Shown here in pieces: positions 29,850 through 38,891 of a DNA stretch of 64,000 nt; the first letter of the stretch is position 1; each line of letters begins with the position of its first letter. The translations under genes and the position numbers were made by a program. Below the pieces are notes generated by a model, which did not search any database, was not told where the DNA came from, and saw only the letters and a program-made list of their open reading frames with translations. This stretch comes from Novipirellula galeiformis (GTDB lineage Bacteria; Planctomycetota; Planctomycetia; Pirellulales; Pirellulaceae): NCBI RefSeq assembly GCF_007860095.1, contig NZ_SJPT01000004.1, positions 345,260-409,259 of the forward strand, written 5' to 3'.

Positions 29850-30870
29850 AGTGGGTTTTCGCGGCCCGCAAGCTCCTCAAATGATCTCGGTCCAATAGTA
29901 AAAACGGATCCACTAAAGGACGCCATGATTCACCGCGTTGAGTGATCTGGGGCTCATCAATCGGGCCAAGCTTATCCGCGGCGAGGGCGAGGTAGGGGAT
30001 GCGTTCGGGCAAGATATCCATGATCCGAGCCATCGTCGCGTCGACGGCGGCAAGGTTGGTTCCGAGCAAGATCAAGCCCATCGGTTTTCGGGTGCCCAAG
30101 ATCGGGCCGTCCCCTTCCATGCAATCAATTCCATCGACAATCGTAATCGTGCGGCCGACCGACGAGTTGATGTCAAAAACGGTTTGCGGAATACCGTTGA
30201 AGTGCAACACGTTCTTTGGCCAACCATACTTGCAACCGGGAATCACGCCATACAGATTCTTCATCGCGCCGGTCATCCCCATCCAATGATGTGTTTTCAT
30301 CTTGGGCATACTCACGACCAAGTCGGCTTCGATGACAGCGCGGGGAAAGTAGAATTGTTTCAACTTACTGGCACGTCCGGTATTTTCAACCGCCCGAATC
30401 TCTTGGTAATTGAGATCCGCAAACGAGAGCTTGGCATCGGCAAGTGCGTCCATCACGCCTGAGTCAAGCAACGCTTGCTCAGTATCGCGAACGTGCCCCG
30501 GGCCTTCCCCGACCGTGACCTCCGCATTCCAGCGACGAAAGACTTCCGCAGCCGCTTGGATCATCGCGGGGTGGGTGGTCATGTGAGGGGCGAGCCGCGA
30601 AGGCTCCACCAAATTGGGCTTAAGCAACACTCGTTTTCCCGCCACCGATTGCGGATCAAATTCACACGCGATCAAGCCATCATGAATGGTGCGGACAAGT
30701 TCACCATCGTACTTTTGATTGCGTGCGATAAATACGGAGTCACGCAATCGCGAGGAGCGTTTCCAATATGCCGCCCCCGCGACTCCGGCGGTCGCGACAG
30801 CTCCCGAAACGAGAAAGCCACGACGATCCGGCTTGGACGACGGCTCTGTGGGGTCATTGGCTTGGCTCAT
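29839..30870 (-). CDS. Tat-exported DUF362 protein
   Basis: DUF362 proteins are uncharacterised, often near Fe-S or quinone genes. The 343-residue product starts with a Tat signal (DRRGFLVSGAVATAGVAGAAY). Family segments are VLLKPNLVEPS, MTTHPAMIQAAAEVFRRW, VGEGPGHVRDTEQALL and MPKMKTHHWMGMTGAMKNLYG. The last of these carries two adjacent His and is the best-conserved block of the family. No 4Fe-4S ferredoxin cysteine cluster is present in this copy. The gene overlaps the preceding toroid gene by 4 bp (start within its stop) and the SDR gene by about 11 bp, showing translational coupling. The function is unknown. Confidence 0.88.
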   Translation of the reverse strand: MSQANDPTEPSSKPDRRGFLVSGAVATAGVAGAAYWKRSSRLRDSVFIARNQKYDGELVRTIHDGLIACEFDPQSVAGKRVLLKPNLVEPSRLAPHMTTHPAMIQAAAEVFRRWNAEVTVGEGPGHVRDTEQALLDSGVMDALADAKLSFADLNYQEIRAVENTGRASKLKQFYFPRAVIEADLVVSMPKMKTHHWMGMTGAMKNLYGVIPGCKYGWPKNVLHFNGIPQTVFDINSSVGRTITIVDGIDCMEGDGPILGTRKPMGLILLGTNLAAVDATMARIMDILPERIPYLALAADKLGPIDEPQITQRGESWRPLVDPFLLLDRDHLRSLRAAKTHFVT

Positions 30871-31814
30871 TCGTTCTCTCCATCCTTGGTTTGGACGTAA
30901 TCAAAGGGAGGCAAGTCAAGCAACGGCGACTCACGAAACCGCGCCGCCAACATCAATTGATTTTGGCGATGAGGATTCTCGTCCGTGGTTTGCAAACGCT
31001 TGATGGCCGATCGCAATGGCCAATCAAACTCCAACTCAAACCCGCTCGGGCTATCCCAACCCGATGAAACTAGGGCGTGAATGGTCCATGCCAACGAGGT
31101 CGATGCCATCGGACGGTTCAATTCCGTTTGCAGATAACCAACGGTGTTGCTAAGACGCTGCGGTGATGGCTTGATTCGATGCAGGGCCACCACGCACATC
31201 GCGCTGGGCAACACATGCGGGCGAAGGGTTTGCCCCAGGATAAAGGTGTTCCCGTAATTTGCGCCGCCATCGGGCAATTGGCGATCCAGCAGCAACGCAG
31301 TCGCCTCCTGGACGCGAGGATGATCCACGTATCCGCAATGCCGCATCGCCAAGAGTGCCATCGCCGTCGGTTCGAGCCACGAGTGCGTCCCTAGCACCCA
31401 AGGCCACCCCACCAACTCGCTGTCATGGCCAATGATTTCATTTCTGGCGATTTTCTCGCCGCCGCAACGGAGTAAAAACGCCAGCCCTCGTTGGTAGGCA
31501 TCCTGACACCAACCCTTTGCGACTTCGGGCCATTGCTTTTCAAAGAGACGCCACGCGATACAGGCCAACGAGGTAGGCCAAAACGGGCCCTTTTCGTCGA
31601 GCCACACCGCCACCGAGCCATCTTCAAGCTGGGCGTCGAGCAGTCGCCGACAAGCGACCGCCGCCGCATCCGCCCGATCATAGGCACACGCCGCATACGC
31701 CGCAAAAGCGACCGATTCCGCAGACGGCTGATCACCACGAACGTACCCCACGATCGGCTGAGCGTCCAATCGCTTGGTTTGCTGCTGGATCCATCGAGCC
31801 GTGGTCACTTCCAT
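30867..31814 (-). CDS. Prenyltransferase/terpene cyclase-like alpha/alpha toroid protein
   Basis: The 315-residue all-helical protein is built from QW-like repeats of the squalene-hopene cyclase superfamily. Examples are LLDAQLEDGSVAVWLDE (about 80-96) and LLDRQLPDGGANYGNT (about 193-208), each with the Q-x-x-D-G-(G/S) signature. Aromatic-rich helices such as GPFWPTSLACIAWRL and GTHSWLEPTAMALLAM fit an alpha/alpha barrel with a hydrophobic pocket. No signal peptide, DxDD or other catalytic motif of true cyclases is visible, so it may bind rather than cyclise isoprenoids. It is the first gene of the overlapping operon with DUF362 and SDR. Confidence 0.78.
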   Translation of the reverse strand: MEVTTARWIQQQTKRLDAQPIVGYVRGDQPSAESVAFAAYAACAYDRADAAAVACRRLLDAQLEDGSVAVWLDEKGPFWPTSLACIAWRLFEKQWPEVAKGWCQDAYQRGLAFLLRCGGEKIARNEIIGHDSELVGWPWVLGTHSWLEPTAMALLAMRHCGYVDHPRVQEATALLLDRQLPDGGANYGNTFILGQTLRPHVLPSAMCVVALHRIKPSPQRLSNTVGYLQTELNRPMASTSLAWTIHALVSSGWDSPSGFELEFDWPLRSAIKRLQTTDENPHRQNQLMLAARFRESPLLDLPPFDYVQTKDGENE

Positions 31815-32010
31815 GTCGCTGCCATCTCGCTGCGGGGGGTGTTAAATTCCAGGAAGCCATTGCGGTGGATCAAAGTGCGAGCGCAAACCACCCGCGTGGT
31901 CCAATCCTACGAGGCTAGCGATAGCATGACAATACGAACGCACGAGAGTGACATTTTTGAGCAGGGGTCGCCCGCCTGGGATATCTCAGTGCGGAATCAC
32001 AAGCGGCGCG

Positions 32011-32030
32011 GCCAAGCTCGCTAGCTTGGC
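32011..32030. terminator. Small stem-loop downstream of ubiD
   Basis: An 8-bp stem (GCCAAGCT with its complement) has the loop CGCT. It lies about 130 bases beyond the ubiD stop on the minus strand. No T run follows, so the terminator role is weakly supported. Confidence 0.35.
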
Positions 32031-32090
32031 TTGCGAACCGGGCTAGCGCTCCGTCCCGTCTAAGAATTGGGCTGGATGACGCGTCTACCC

Positions 32091-32130
32091 ACACGGGGCC
32101 TAGCGACACGGGGCCTAGCGACACGGGGCC
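32091..32130. repeat. 15-bp tandem repeat near the ubiD 3' end
   Basis: The unit ACACGGGGCCTAGCG is present 2.7 times in tandem, ending about 30 bases before the ubiD stop codon. Confidence 0.85.
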
Positions 32131-32158
32131 CTACCCACATGAGATCGCAGCCCGGCGT

Positions 32159-33991
32159 TTACAGGAACGGAGCCAACGGACCACCTCGCGCAGCGCGGGC
32201 GTCTACTTTGGCGGTGACCTGGGGATCCTCGATCAACGCAGGAGCGTGCCACGGTTTAACCCTGGCATCGATAATCAGCGGCCCCTCGCATCCCCAGTGC
32301 TTGTCGAGCGTCGAAGCTGCGACGCCCGAAACATCGAGCGCGGGATTGCTACGTGTGAACGTTGTCCATAGCCAATTGCGGAGCGACGCCGAGGCAAAAG
32401 GGCTGTCGTCGACCATCGTGATGATCATCACTCCGCGTAGCGAATCGCTGTCGTGCAAGCATTGGCTAAGTTCACTCGCGTCATCACGACTCGCTTCACT
32501 GCGATAGGGTGGCGATTGGATGGCAAGCACCCCGGGCATCACCACACGCGGTTGTGAGTAACCGGCGGGCAACGAGAAATCAGCGGGCAACTCGGTCGCT
32601 AGCTCTCGCTGGGGTTCGCCCGTTGCTGCAATCACGACCTTGGATCCGCGGTTCAGCCCGTGCCCGGTGTAGTCAAGCGTGTCAATGGTGGTCCGTGTCT
32701 GGAAGTGCAAATCACGCCGCCAATCAACCCGTTGGAGCATGTGTTGAAAAAAGGCTTCGATGTCGTGAATATCAAGCGAATTCGTGGGATCGTCGGTGAT
32801 CCATAAATATTTGGCGAGGGAAAGTTGACCATTGCCCAAAATCGCATTGGCTTGCGTCAACAATTCCTGAGGCTCTTGGCGTTCCAGGAACGGCATGTAG
32901 CGTTCGCTTCCGATCGCAAGCAGCAAAGGATGCACTCCGGCGGCATCGGCGGCATGCACTGCATTGACTCCGGGAATCACCGTAGGGATTACCGGGTCGG
33001 TCAACTCATGAATCAATTGACCGAACGTGGTGTCTTCTTGCGGCGGCCGGCCCACGACCGTAAACGGCATGATCGCTCCATCGCGATGCCAAACATGTTC
33101 GACCTTCATCAGCGGAAACGGATGTTTCAAGCTATAGTACCCGAGATGGTCCCCAAAGGGTCCTTCCGTTTTGTTTTGGGAGGGATCGATGGTGCCGACG
33201 ATGGCAAAGTCGGCATCGGCATAAAGCGGTGCATGATCACCCCGAATCATTGGAATGCGACGCCCGGCAAGCGCGCCGGCGAAGGTCAACTCGGTCAAAC
33301 CTTCGGGCAGCGGCATCACGGCCGCCAACGTCATCGCGGGAGCCCCTCCGATCGTGATCGCGACACGCAACGGTTCACCACAATCGAGTGCGGCGCGATG
33401 ATGAACGCCAATGCCGCGATGAATCTGGTAATGCAAACCGACTTCACGATCGGTGTCGTAATCGTTTCCGGACAATTGAATCCGATACATCCCCAAATTG
33501 GCCCGCATCAATTGGTTCGGGGCGTTGGGATCCGCACTCAACACTTGCGGCAACGTCACAAAGGCTCCGCCATCATCGGGCCAGCTTTTCAATTGCGGCA
33601 AATCCGACACGCCGCAGCGATTCTTCATTACCGGGCCTTTAGAAACCGAGCGTGGCAACGCATGCAGCGCGGTCCAAGGCACCCCGGCGTAACGAAACGG
33701 TCGGCGAGGGAACGCCCCCGGATCCAGTTTGAGTTCAATCAAGCGGCGGACCGCTTCGAGGGTGTCGCGAAACAGAAAGCGGGCTTGTTCAATCGAGCCA
33801 AACAAGTTGGATGCCATCGGGAAACGCGAACCCACGACGTTGGAAAACAGAATCCCGGGGCCTCCACGCGCGTACACACGCCGTTGAATTTCGGCCATCT
33901 CCAGATGGGGATCGACTGGATCGGTGACCTCAATCAATCGCCCATCGCGGCGCAAATCCTCCACAACGTCTTTCGTACTACGATGTTTCAC
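32159..33991 (-). CDS. ubiD: UbiD-family decarboxylase (menaquinone-biosynthesis type)
   Basis: UbiD enzymes use prenylated FMN to decarboxylate aromatic or unsaturated acids in ubiquinone/menaquinone synthesis. The 610-residue product (GTG start at 33991) carries the family blocks ARGGPGILFSNVVGSRFPMA, DYDTDREVGLHYQIHRGIGV, EGPFGDHLGYYSLKHPFPLM and VIPGVNAVHAADAAGVHPLL. Conserved Arg and Glu of the E-R-E catalytic set lie in these blocks. The length is longer than E. coli UbiD and suits the menaquinone-type branch. The prenyl-FMN synthase UbiX is not in the window. The gene stands alone with a repeat-rich 3' spacer. Assignment to a specific quinone step is inference. Confidence 0.88.
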   Translation of the reverse strand: MKHRSTKDVVEDLRRDGRLIEVTDPVDPHLEMAEIQRRVYARGGPGILFSNVVGSRFPMASNLFGSIEQARFLFRDTLEAVRRLIELKLDPGAFPRRPFRYAGVPWTALHALPRSVSKGPVMKNRCGVSDLPQLKSWPDDGGAFVTLPQVLSADPNAPNQLMRANLGMYRIQLSGNDYDTDREVGLHYQIHRGIGVHHRAALDCGEPLRVAITIGGAPAMTLAAVMPLPEGLTELTFAGALAGRRIPMIRGDHAPLYADADFAIVGTIDPSQNKTEGPFGDHLGYYSLKHPFPLMKVEHVWHRDGAIMPFTVVGRPPQEDTTFGQLIHELTDPVIPTVIPGVNAVHAADAAGVHPLLLAIGSERYMPFLERQEPQELLTQANAILGNGQLSLAKYLWITDDPTNSLDIHDIEAFFQHMLQRVDWRRDLHFQTRTTIDTLDYTGHGLNRGSKVVIAATGEPQRELATELPADFSLPAGYSQPRVVMPGVLAIQSPPYRSEASRDDASELSQCLHDSDSLRGVMIITMVDDSPFASASLRNWLWTTFTRSNPALDVSGVAASTLDKHWGCEGPLIIDARVKPWHAPALIEDPQVTAKVDARAARGGPLAPFL

Positions 33992-34187
33992 TATCAGCTT
34001 TCAGAGGGAACAAGAGGGGGGCTGAAGATGCGGTGGCAAACAAAGTGCAGGCAAAACGCCCAGCTAGGATAACCGGCGAGATAGCTTTAGACTAACCCCG
34101 CTGGGTCGCCTCCCCACGGTGACGATCAACGCTGTCGACACTCGGAGGGTGTCGACCTCCACTTGCCTTCAAAACCCCAGAAATTCG

Positions 34188-35669
34188 ATGCTCGAGAGTC
34201 TTCCTTTTCCGTCCCCTCAAGTCAACCTACAGCAAGACGCATCCGATGCGTCAACGGACATTTTGATCGTTGGCATCTCCGCAAAGCAAGCTCAATCGCC
34301 TTCACTGGCTCGGCTTAATGAAATGGGAGGCGGCTGGATCGACCGCTTGGTGCAACGGGGTGCGATTTCGTGCAAGCGTGGCAAGGTCAATAAACTGGTC
34401 CCCGCAACGCCCGATGCTCCCCCCATCGTGCTATTGATCGGACTCGGAGACGACGCTCACGCTAATCGTGTCGACGCCTTTGAGATTGCTGCGATTGCAA
34501 TGCGTGCCATCAACAATCGGGCACATGCCCGTGTCGACATTGCGCTCGGAGAAAGTTTTGATCCTGCGACACATGATGCGATGGTGGCCGGTGCACTCAA
34601 CGCGTGTGAAAATTTGGCGATTTACCATTCCGCCCCAAGTGTGCACGTTCCCGAGTCGCTGTATTTTTCCGGGATCGGGCAAGACGCGATCGATCGCGGC
34701 CAGATTCTAGGTCAAGCGATGATGCAAACCCGACGGCTCGTTAACGAACCGGCCGGCGTGATGTATCCCGAATCGTTTGCCGAGCAAGCGAGCGAAATTG
34801 CAAGCGAGACAGGGCTGAGCATCGAAGTCTGGGATGAGCAAAAGCTCGCATCGGAAGGCTGCCGCGCCATTTTAGCCGTGGGCGCGGGATCGGCTCGCCC
34901 CCCTCGACTTGTGATACTTCGTCATCAAGGGGGCGGTGATGAAGCCCCAATTGCGTTGGTGGGCAAAGGAGTGACGTTTGACAGTGGCGGTTTATCGATC
35001 AAGCCGAGTGACGGCATGGTCGACATGAAATGCGACATGGCGGGTGCGGCAACCGTGCTAGGCGTGATGCAGGCAATCGCACGCCTCGGACTCAAACGCA
35101 ACGTCATCGGCATTTGCGGGCTAGCCGAAAATATGATTAGCGGCACCAGCTACAAACTTGGCGATGTGATCAAAACTCGCAACGGAAAAACGGTTGAGAT
35201 TCTTAACACCGATGCCGAAGGCCGCGTGGTGTTAGCGGATAGCTTGGATGTTGCGGTCCAACACCAACCCTCTCACATCGTGGACTTGGCGACCTTAACC
35301 GGCGCCTGCATGGTCGCCCTGGGCAACGAGGTTGCCGGGTTCATGACCAACAACCAACCGCTTTGCGATGCCGTCACAAAATCGGCACAAACCGAAGGCG
35401 AACCAGTTTGGCAATTGCCCATGTTTGAACTTTACAACGACAAGGTCAAAAGCAAAGTCGCCGATATCAAGAATGTCGGCGAAGGCCGTTGGGGAGGCGC
35501 GATTACCGCAGCGAAATTCCTTGAGAATTTTGTAGGCGAGACTCCTTGGTTGCACATTGACATCGCCGGCCCTGCGTTTGGGGATGCTCCCAAACCTCAT
35601 CGCGACGCCGGTGCCTCTGGGGTCATGGTGCGCACGCTGCTGAATTGGATCGAGTCGCCGCACTCTTGA
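34188..35669 (+). CDS. pepA: Leucyl aminopeptidase (M17 family)
   Basis: PepA is a hexameric, two-metal aminopeptidase that removes N-terminal residues from peptides in the cytoplasm. The C-terminal catalytic domain has the metal and active-site block GKGVTFDSGGLSIKPSDGM, followed by MKCDMAGAA, and the M17 signature NTDAEGRVVLADSL. These carry the conserved Lys, Asp, Asp and Glu ligands. The N-terminal alpha/beta domain (about 1-165) matches the family. I chose the ATG at 34188 (493 residues) because alignment with typical PepA begins near here. A GTG at 34119 would add 23 residues. The gene is convergent with tadZ, with a stem-loop and a short repeat between them. Confidence 0.93.
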   Translation: MLESLPFPSPQVNLQQDASDASTDILIVGISAKQAQSPSLARLNEMGGGWIDRLVQRGAISCKRGKVNKLVPATPDAPPIVLLIGLGDDAHANRVDAFEIAAIAMRAINNRAHARVDIALGESFDPATHDAMVAGALNACENLAIYHSAPSVHVPESLYFSGIGQDAIDRGQILGQAMMQTRRLVNEPAGVMYPESFAEQASEIASETGLSIEVWDEQKLASEGCRAILAVGAGSARPPRLVILRHQGGGDEAPIALVGKGVTFDSGGLSIKPSDGMVDMKCDMAGAATVLGVMQAIARLGLKRNVIGICGLAENMISGTSYKLGDVIKTRNGKTVEILNTDAEGRVVLADSLDVAVQHQPSHIVDLATLTGACMVALGNEVAGFMTNNQPLCDAVTKSAQTEGEPVWQLPMFELYNDKVKSKVADIKNVGEGRWGGAITAAKFLENFVGETPWLHIDIAGPAFGDAPKPHRDAGASGVMVRTLLNWIESPHS

Positions 35670-35693
35670 TCCGGCTACGGCACACACGAGCGG

Positions 35694-35732
35694 AACCGCA
35701 CACGGGCTAACTGAAACCGCACACGGGCTAAC
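35694..35732. repeat. Duplicated 21-bp unit
   Basis: The unit AACCGCACACGGGCTAAC plus TGA is repeated once in tandem, directly after the pepA stop codon. Confidence 0.75.
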
Positions 35733-35756
35733 ACTCTGTGCGGCAGCTCCGCCGGC

Positions 35757-35782
35757 CCCGATTCGTATCCAAACGAATCGGG
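35757..35782. terminator. Stem-loop at the 3' end of tadZ
   Basis: A perfect 10-bp stem (CCCGATTCGT with its complement) and 6-base loop end 2 bases before the tadZ stop codon coordinate. It lies between convergent pepA and tadZ. No T run follows, so termination may be Rho-independent in an unusual form, or the element may stabilise the mRNA end. Confidence 0.45.
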
Positions 35783-35784
35783 CG

Positions 35785-37005
35785 TTACGATTTCGCGGTG
35801 CCGGGCCAGAACTTCTTCCATTTATTGGTCGCTGGCTTCTCAGAGGATTTTTTTTCCTCCGATACGGCGGGAGTCTTGTCAACGAGTTTTGCTGCAAGCT
35901 CACGAATCGACTCGGTGATGGCCGCCTTCGGAGCTTGGGTGATCAAGGGCACGCCGTTGTTACGAACTTCGACCATCGTGCGATAATCATTCGGAAGCAA
36001 CGCAAAGATATCTCGGCCGAGAGTCTCCTTGGCCTTCTTCAAACTGATTTGCCCGGAGTCTAATCCGGCGCGATTGACCACAATCTCAACCTTGTCCTGC
36101 AAATTATCCATCTCTTCGAAACTCATCATCAAGCGGACCACGTTTCGTAGACATGGCAAATCAAGCTGGGTGACGAGGACGATGCGTGAGGCACACTGCA
36201 TCGCGGCCAAATCCACTTGGCTGTACGTTTTTGATAGATCGAGAACCAGATGCGTAAACGACGCTTTCAGCAAACCGATCACCTTGCGGATACTCTCGCC
36301 GTTGATCGATTCGGTGTCATGAAGTTCGACCGGACGCGGCAACAAGTACAATCCGCTGGTATGTTTAGTCAACGAGCGCTTGAGCAATTGAATGTCCAAG
36401 CGAGCAATATTCTGGACCACGTCCGCGAGCGTGTAGTCGGGGATTGAATCCAAAAACACATCCGCATCGCCGAGCGCCAAGTCAAGGTCGACCAGCGCGA
36501 CGCTGTTCTGAGGTTCGGCCGCCAAAACGCATCCTAGGTTGACTGCGGTGCTTGTCGTCCCCACACCTCCGGTCGCCCCTGCCACAGCGAAGACCTCACA
36601 CGGACGACTGCCCCCTTCGTTGCTGCCGAACTTCAGTTGACTGACGCGATCCAACGTGCTGGTGAGTTCTTCTTTGGTCAACGGCAGCGTCAAAAACTCT
36701 TTGGCTCCCGCGCGAATCGTGCGCAAGATGACGTGCCCATTGGTATCTTCGCTCACGGCTAACATCATCGTCTCGGGCGCCGAAACCGCCAGACGCTGGA
36801 TCAGCTCGATCGCTTTGTCTGGATTGCTATCCAGCGCAATGACGCCAACGTCTGGAATGGTCTGCTCCACGACATCGGGAAAGAACTCATAGCGTGAGCA
36901 ATCGGCTTCCAACCAGACCGTGTCCATCCCCACCAACATCCCTTTGAGCACATCTCGCGAGGTGTCATTGGGGTCAACGAGGGCAATCCTTAGAACATTA
37001 CTCAT
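35785..37005 (-). CDS. tadZ: Flp pilus assembly ATPase-like protein TadZ/CpaE
   Basis: TadZ positions the Flp pilus secretion apparatus at the pole. The 406-residue product has a receiver-like N-terminal domain (about 1-125, RIALVDPNDTSRDVLKGML, with the pseudo-phosphorylation region altered) and a MinD/ParA-type ATPase domain. The deviant Walker A reads GATGGVGTTS (about 143-152), without either lysine of the KGGxGKT motif, as in many TadZ proteins. Switch-like segments are VALVDLDLALGDADVFLD and VLVTQLD, as in the family. A charged C-terminal tail follows (VSEEKKSSEKPATNKWKK). It is the last gene of the flp-tadV-cpaB-cpaC-tadZ block here. No TadA, TadB or TadC gene follows. Confidence 0.88.
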   Translation of the reverse strand: MSNVLRIALVDPNDTSRDVLKGMLVGMDTVWLEADCSRYEFFPDVVEQTIPDVGVIALDSNPDKAIELIQRLAVSAPETMMLAVSEDTNGHVILRTIRAGAKEFLTLPLTKEELTSTLDRVSQLKFGSNEGGSRPCEVFAVAGATGGVGTTSTAVNLGCVLAAEPQNSVALVDLDLALGDADVFLDSIPDYTLADVVQNIARLDIQLLKRSLTKHTSGLYLLPRPVELHDTESINGESIRKVIGLLKASFTHLVLDLSKTYSQVDLAAMQCASRIVLVTQLDLPCLRNVVRLMMSFEEMDNLQDKVEIVVNRAGLDSGQISLKKAKETLGRDIFALLPNDYRTMVEVRNNGVPLITQAPKAAITESIRELAAKLVDKTPAVSEEKKSSEKPATNKWKKFWPGTAKS

Positions 37006-37115
37006 AACGATCTATCCACTGACATTCATTCAGAACGAATTTTTCTTGGGGCAACCGAAGGGTCACCCACTCCACTTGAGCGCCGGCCGACAGTGACCGT
37101 CGCCTCGGCTGCGAA

Positions 37116-38690
37116 CTAGTTTTGAGGCGCAACCACCGTCACACCATCCCCGATCACCGTTGGGTAGTCCCCGGGAACAACCGAACCTTCGGGCAACGCG
37201 GGCCCCCGCAAAATCTCTTGATCAAACCGGTTCCCGTTTCCCCCGTGGTATGTGGGGCCGAACGCAGCGTTGCCCCCGAAACCTCGACCATCGATAAAGC
37301 CCTCCGCTCCCGGCTCACAATGGTCCCCCTTCAAATTGGGAACTTCGAGGAAGCCTTTGAAGTACAGTTCACAATCATTAGGCGAATCGGAATTCAAACC
37401 TGGTCCACCGCGGGGAGCTTCGTGAGGATCGACCGCTGCGACAACTTCAGGCGTCACCGTCACCAACAATTCAATATCGTTTCGGCGTTCTTCGACGCGA
37501 CGAAAGAACGTGCCGATGTAAGGCAGCTCACCGAAGAAGGGAGTTGCACGGCGGGTCGATTCGGTACGTGTCTGCAACAAGCCCGCCAACGCAAACGTTT
37601 GTCCGGCTTGGAGCTCGACCGCAGTTTCCACGTAACGATGGGTGAACGCGAACACGCGAGTCGATTCGTTGATGATCGAACGCGCCGGATCCACTTCACT
37701 CACTTCGGGGCGGACTTCCAATCGAATGCGACCGGGGCCGACGACGAAGGGTAAGAAGTCGACGGAGGTTCCGTACTCTTCATATTGCACCGACACGGCA
37801 CCGTTGCCCGAGGGGACAATGTAAGGCACCTTGCCGCCGACGATGAAACGAGCCGGTCGTCCATGGGTTGCCACCACGGTCGGTTCGGCCAGCAATTTGA
37901 CCAAATCGTCCTGGCGAAGCGCTTTGACTAAGGCACTGAAATCCCCCGTCAACACACTTGCGTTGGCTTGCCCAGAGACCTGCTGGACTCCTGACACGGT
38001 GCTCGTCGATGCATTGAGCAACCCGCCCGGAGCATTGATGAATAAGTTGCCTGAATTGAGCAACGCCAAATCAATGCCCAGATCACGGAACTTGGTACGC
38101 GAAATCTCCATGATCTTGGTATGCAACAGCACTTGTTGCACGCCGACCACTTTGATGTTGTTCACGACCGTCGAATAGAATTGTTCGACAATCGCGACGG
38201 CGCGATCCACATCATCCACGCTGGTGACCGTTCCCGAAATGATCGCGTTCTCGTTGATCGGGATCACTTTGAGCGACGCGAACGGTAACTGCGAACTCAA
38301 AATCCCTTCGACTTCGCGTGCATCCGCGATCACGGTCACGTCGACGGTGTAGAGTTTGTCATTGGTATCCCACAGATTAAGCTGGGTCGAGCCGGGAATC
38401 TTCGCAAAAATTTGAATTTGATTTTGCGAAACCGGTGTCGCCCCAATGACTTCCTCATTGTGCACTTGGAACTTGGGGATGCGATCTTCCAAGGTCAAAA
38501 TGCGACTGCTTTTGACCAGCATCTCGAACCGTTCGACAGTTTGAGAAACACTATGACTCGCCGTCGATTGATTCGACGTCAACCGCACCGGACTTTCTGC
38601 CTTGGCCGCAGTCATGGGAGCAGTAAACACAAGACCGATTAGCAGCATCAGAGATGCAGTGGACTTGGTTGTCCGGCAGTTCATTTTCAT
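37116..38690 (-). CDS. cpaC: Flp pilus secretin CpaC/RcpA
   Basis: This protein forms the outer-membrane ring of the Tad pilus machine. From the ATG at 38688-38690 (524 residues) a signal peptide is seen (STASLMLLIGLVFTAPMTAAKA). A periplasmic BON-like domain follows (IPINENAIISGTVTSVDD, about residues 150-200). The secretin domain has GGKVPYIVPSGNGAVSVQYE, QAGQTFALAGLLQTRTESTR, and the end block VPFFGELPYIGTFFRR-like ATPFFGELPYIGTFFRRVEE. The C-terminal extension is Gly/Pro-rich. The start chosen is the ATG that begins the signal peptide. An extension to 38768 is possible but lacks support. It is located between cpaB and tadZ in the same direction. Confidence 0.9.
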   Translation of the reverse strand: MKMNCRTTKSTASLMLLIGLVFTAPMTAAKAESPVRLTSNQSTASHSVSQTVERFEMLVKSSRILTLEDRIPKFQVHNEEVIGATPVSQNQIQIFAKIPGSTQLNLWDTNDKLYTVDVTVIADAREVEGILSSQLPFASLKVIPINENAIISGTVTSVDDVDRAVAIVEQFYSTVVNNIKVVGVQQVLLHTKIMEISRTKFRDLGIDLALLNSGNLFINAPGGLLNASTSTVSGVQQVSGQANASVLTGDFSALVKALRQDDLVKLLAEPTVVATHGRPARFIVGGKVPYIVPSGNGAVSVQYEEYGTSVDFLPFVVGPGRIRLEVRPEVSEVDPARSIINESTRVFAFTHRYVETAVELQAGQTFALAGLLQTRTESTRRATPFFGELPYIGTFFRRVEERRNDIELLVTVTPEVVAAVDPHEAPRGGPGLNSDSPNDCELYFKGFLEVPNLKGDHCEPGAEGFIDGRGFGGNAAFGPTYHGGNGNRFDQEILRGPALPEGSVVPGDYPTVIGDGVTVVAPQN

Positions 38691-38891
38691 CGCGAAAGCA
38701 TCCTTGCGAAGGCCTGGTGATTGGCGAAGCCCACTATGATTTGTGGCAAGCGTCCGTGCTTTGGGCAATCAAGCCAGGCAGTATTGAGTAACAATTTCTT
38801 GAGTAAAGAAGTTTTCTAGCAAACGCAAAAGTCAATGTTACTTTAAGGGTGCACTCGCACTCTGTCCGCACCATTTCCCTCAATCATAGTT

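Larger units (their letters stand above)
31815..32158. other. Intergenic region with a hairpin and a tandem repeat
   Basis: This 344-bp spacer between two minus-strand genes contains no supported coding sequence. It holds the inverted repeat at 32011-32030 and the repeat at 32091-32130. Confidence 0.6.

Noticed and set aside
32825-34072. 415-codon open frame opposite ubiD
   Set aside because: Antisense to a well-supported UbiD protein; no domain and no ribosome-binding site.
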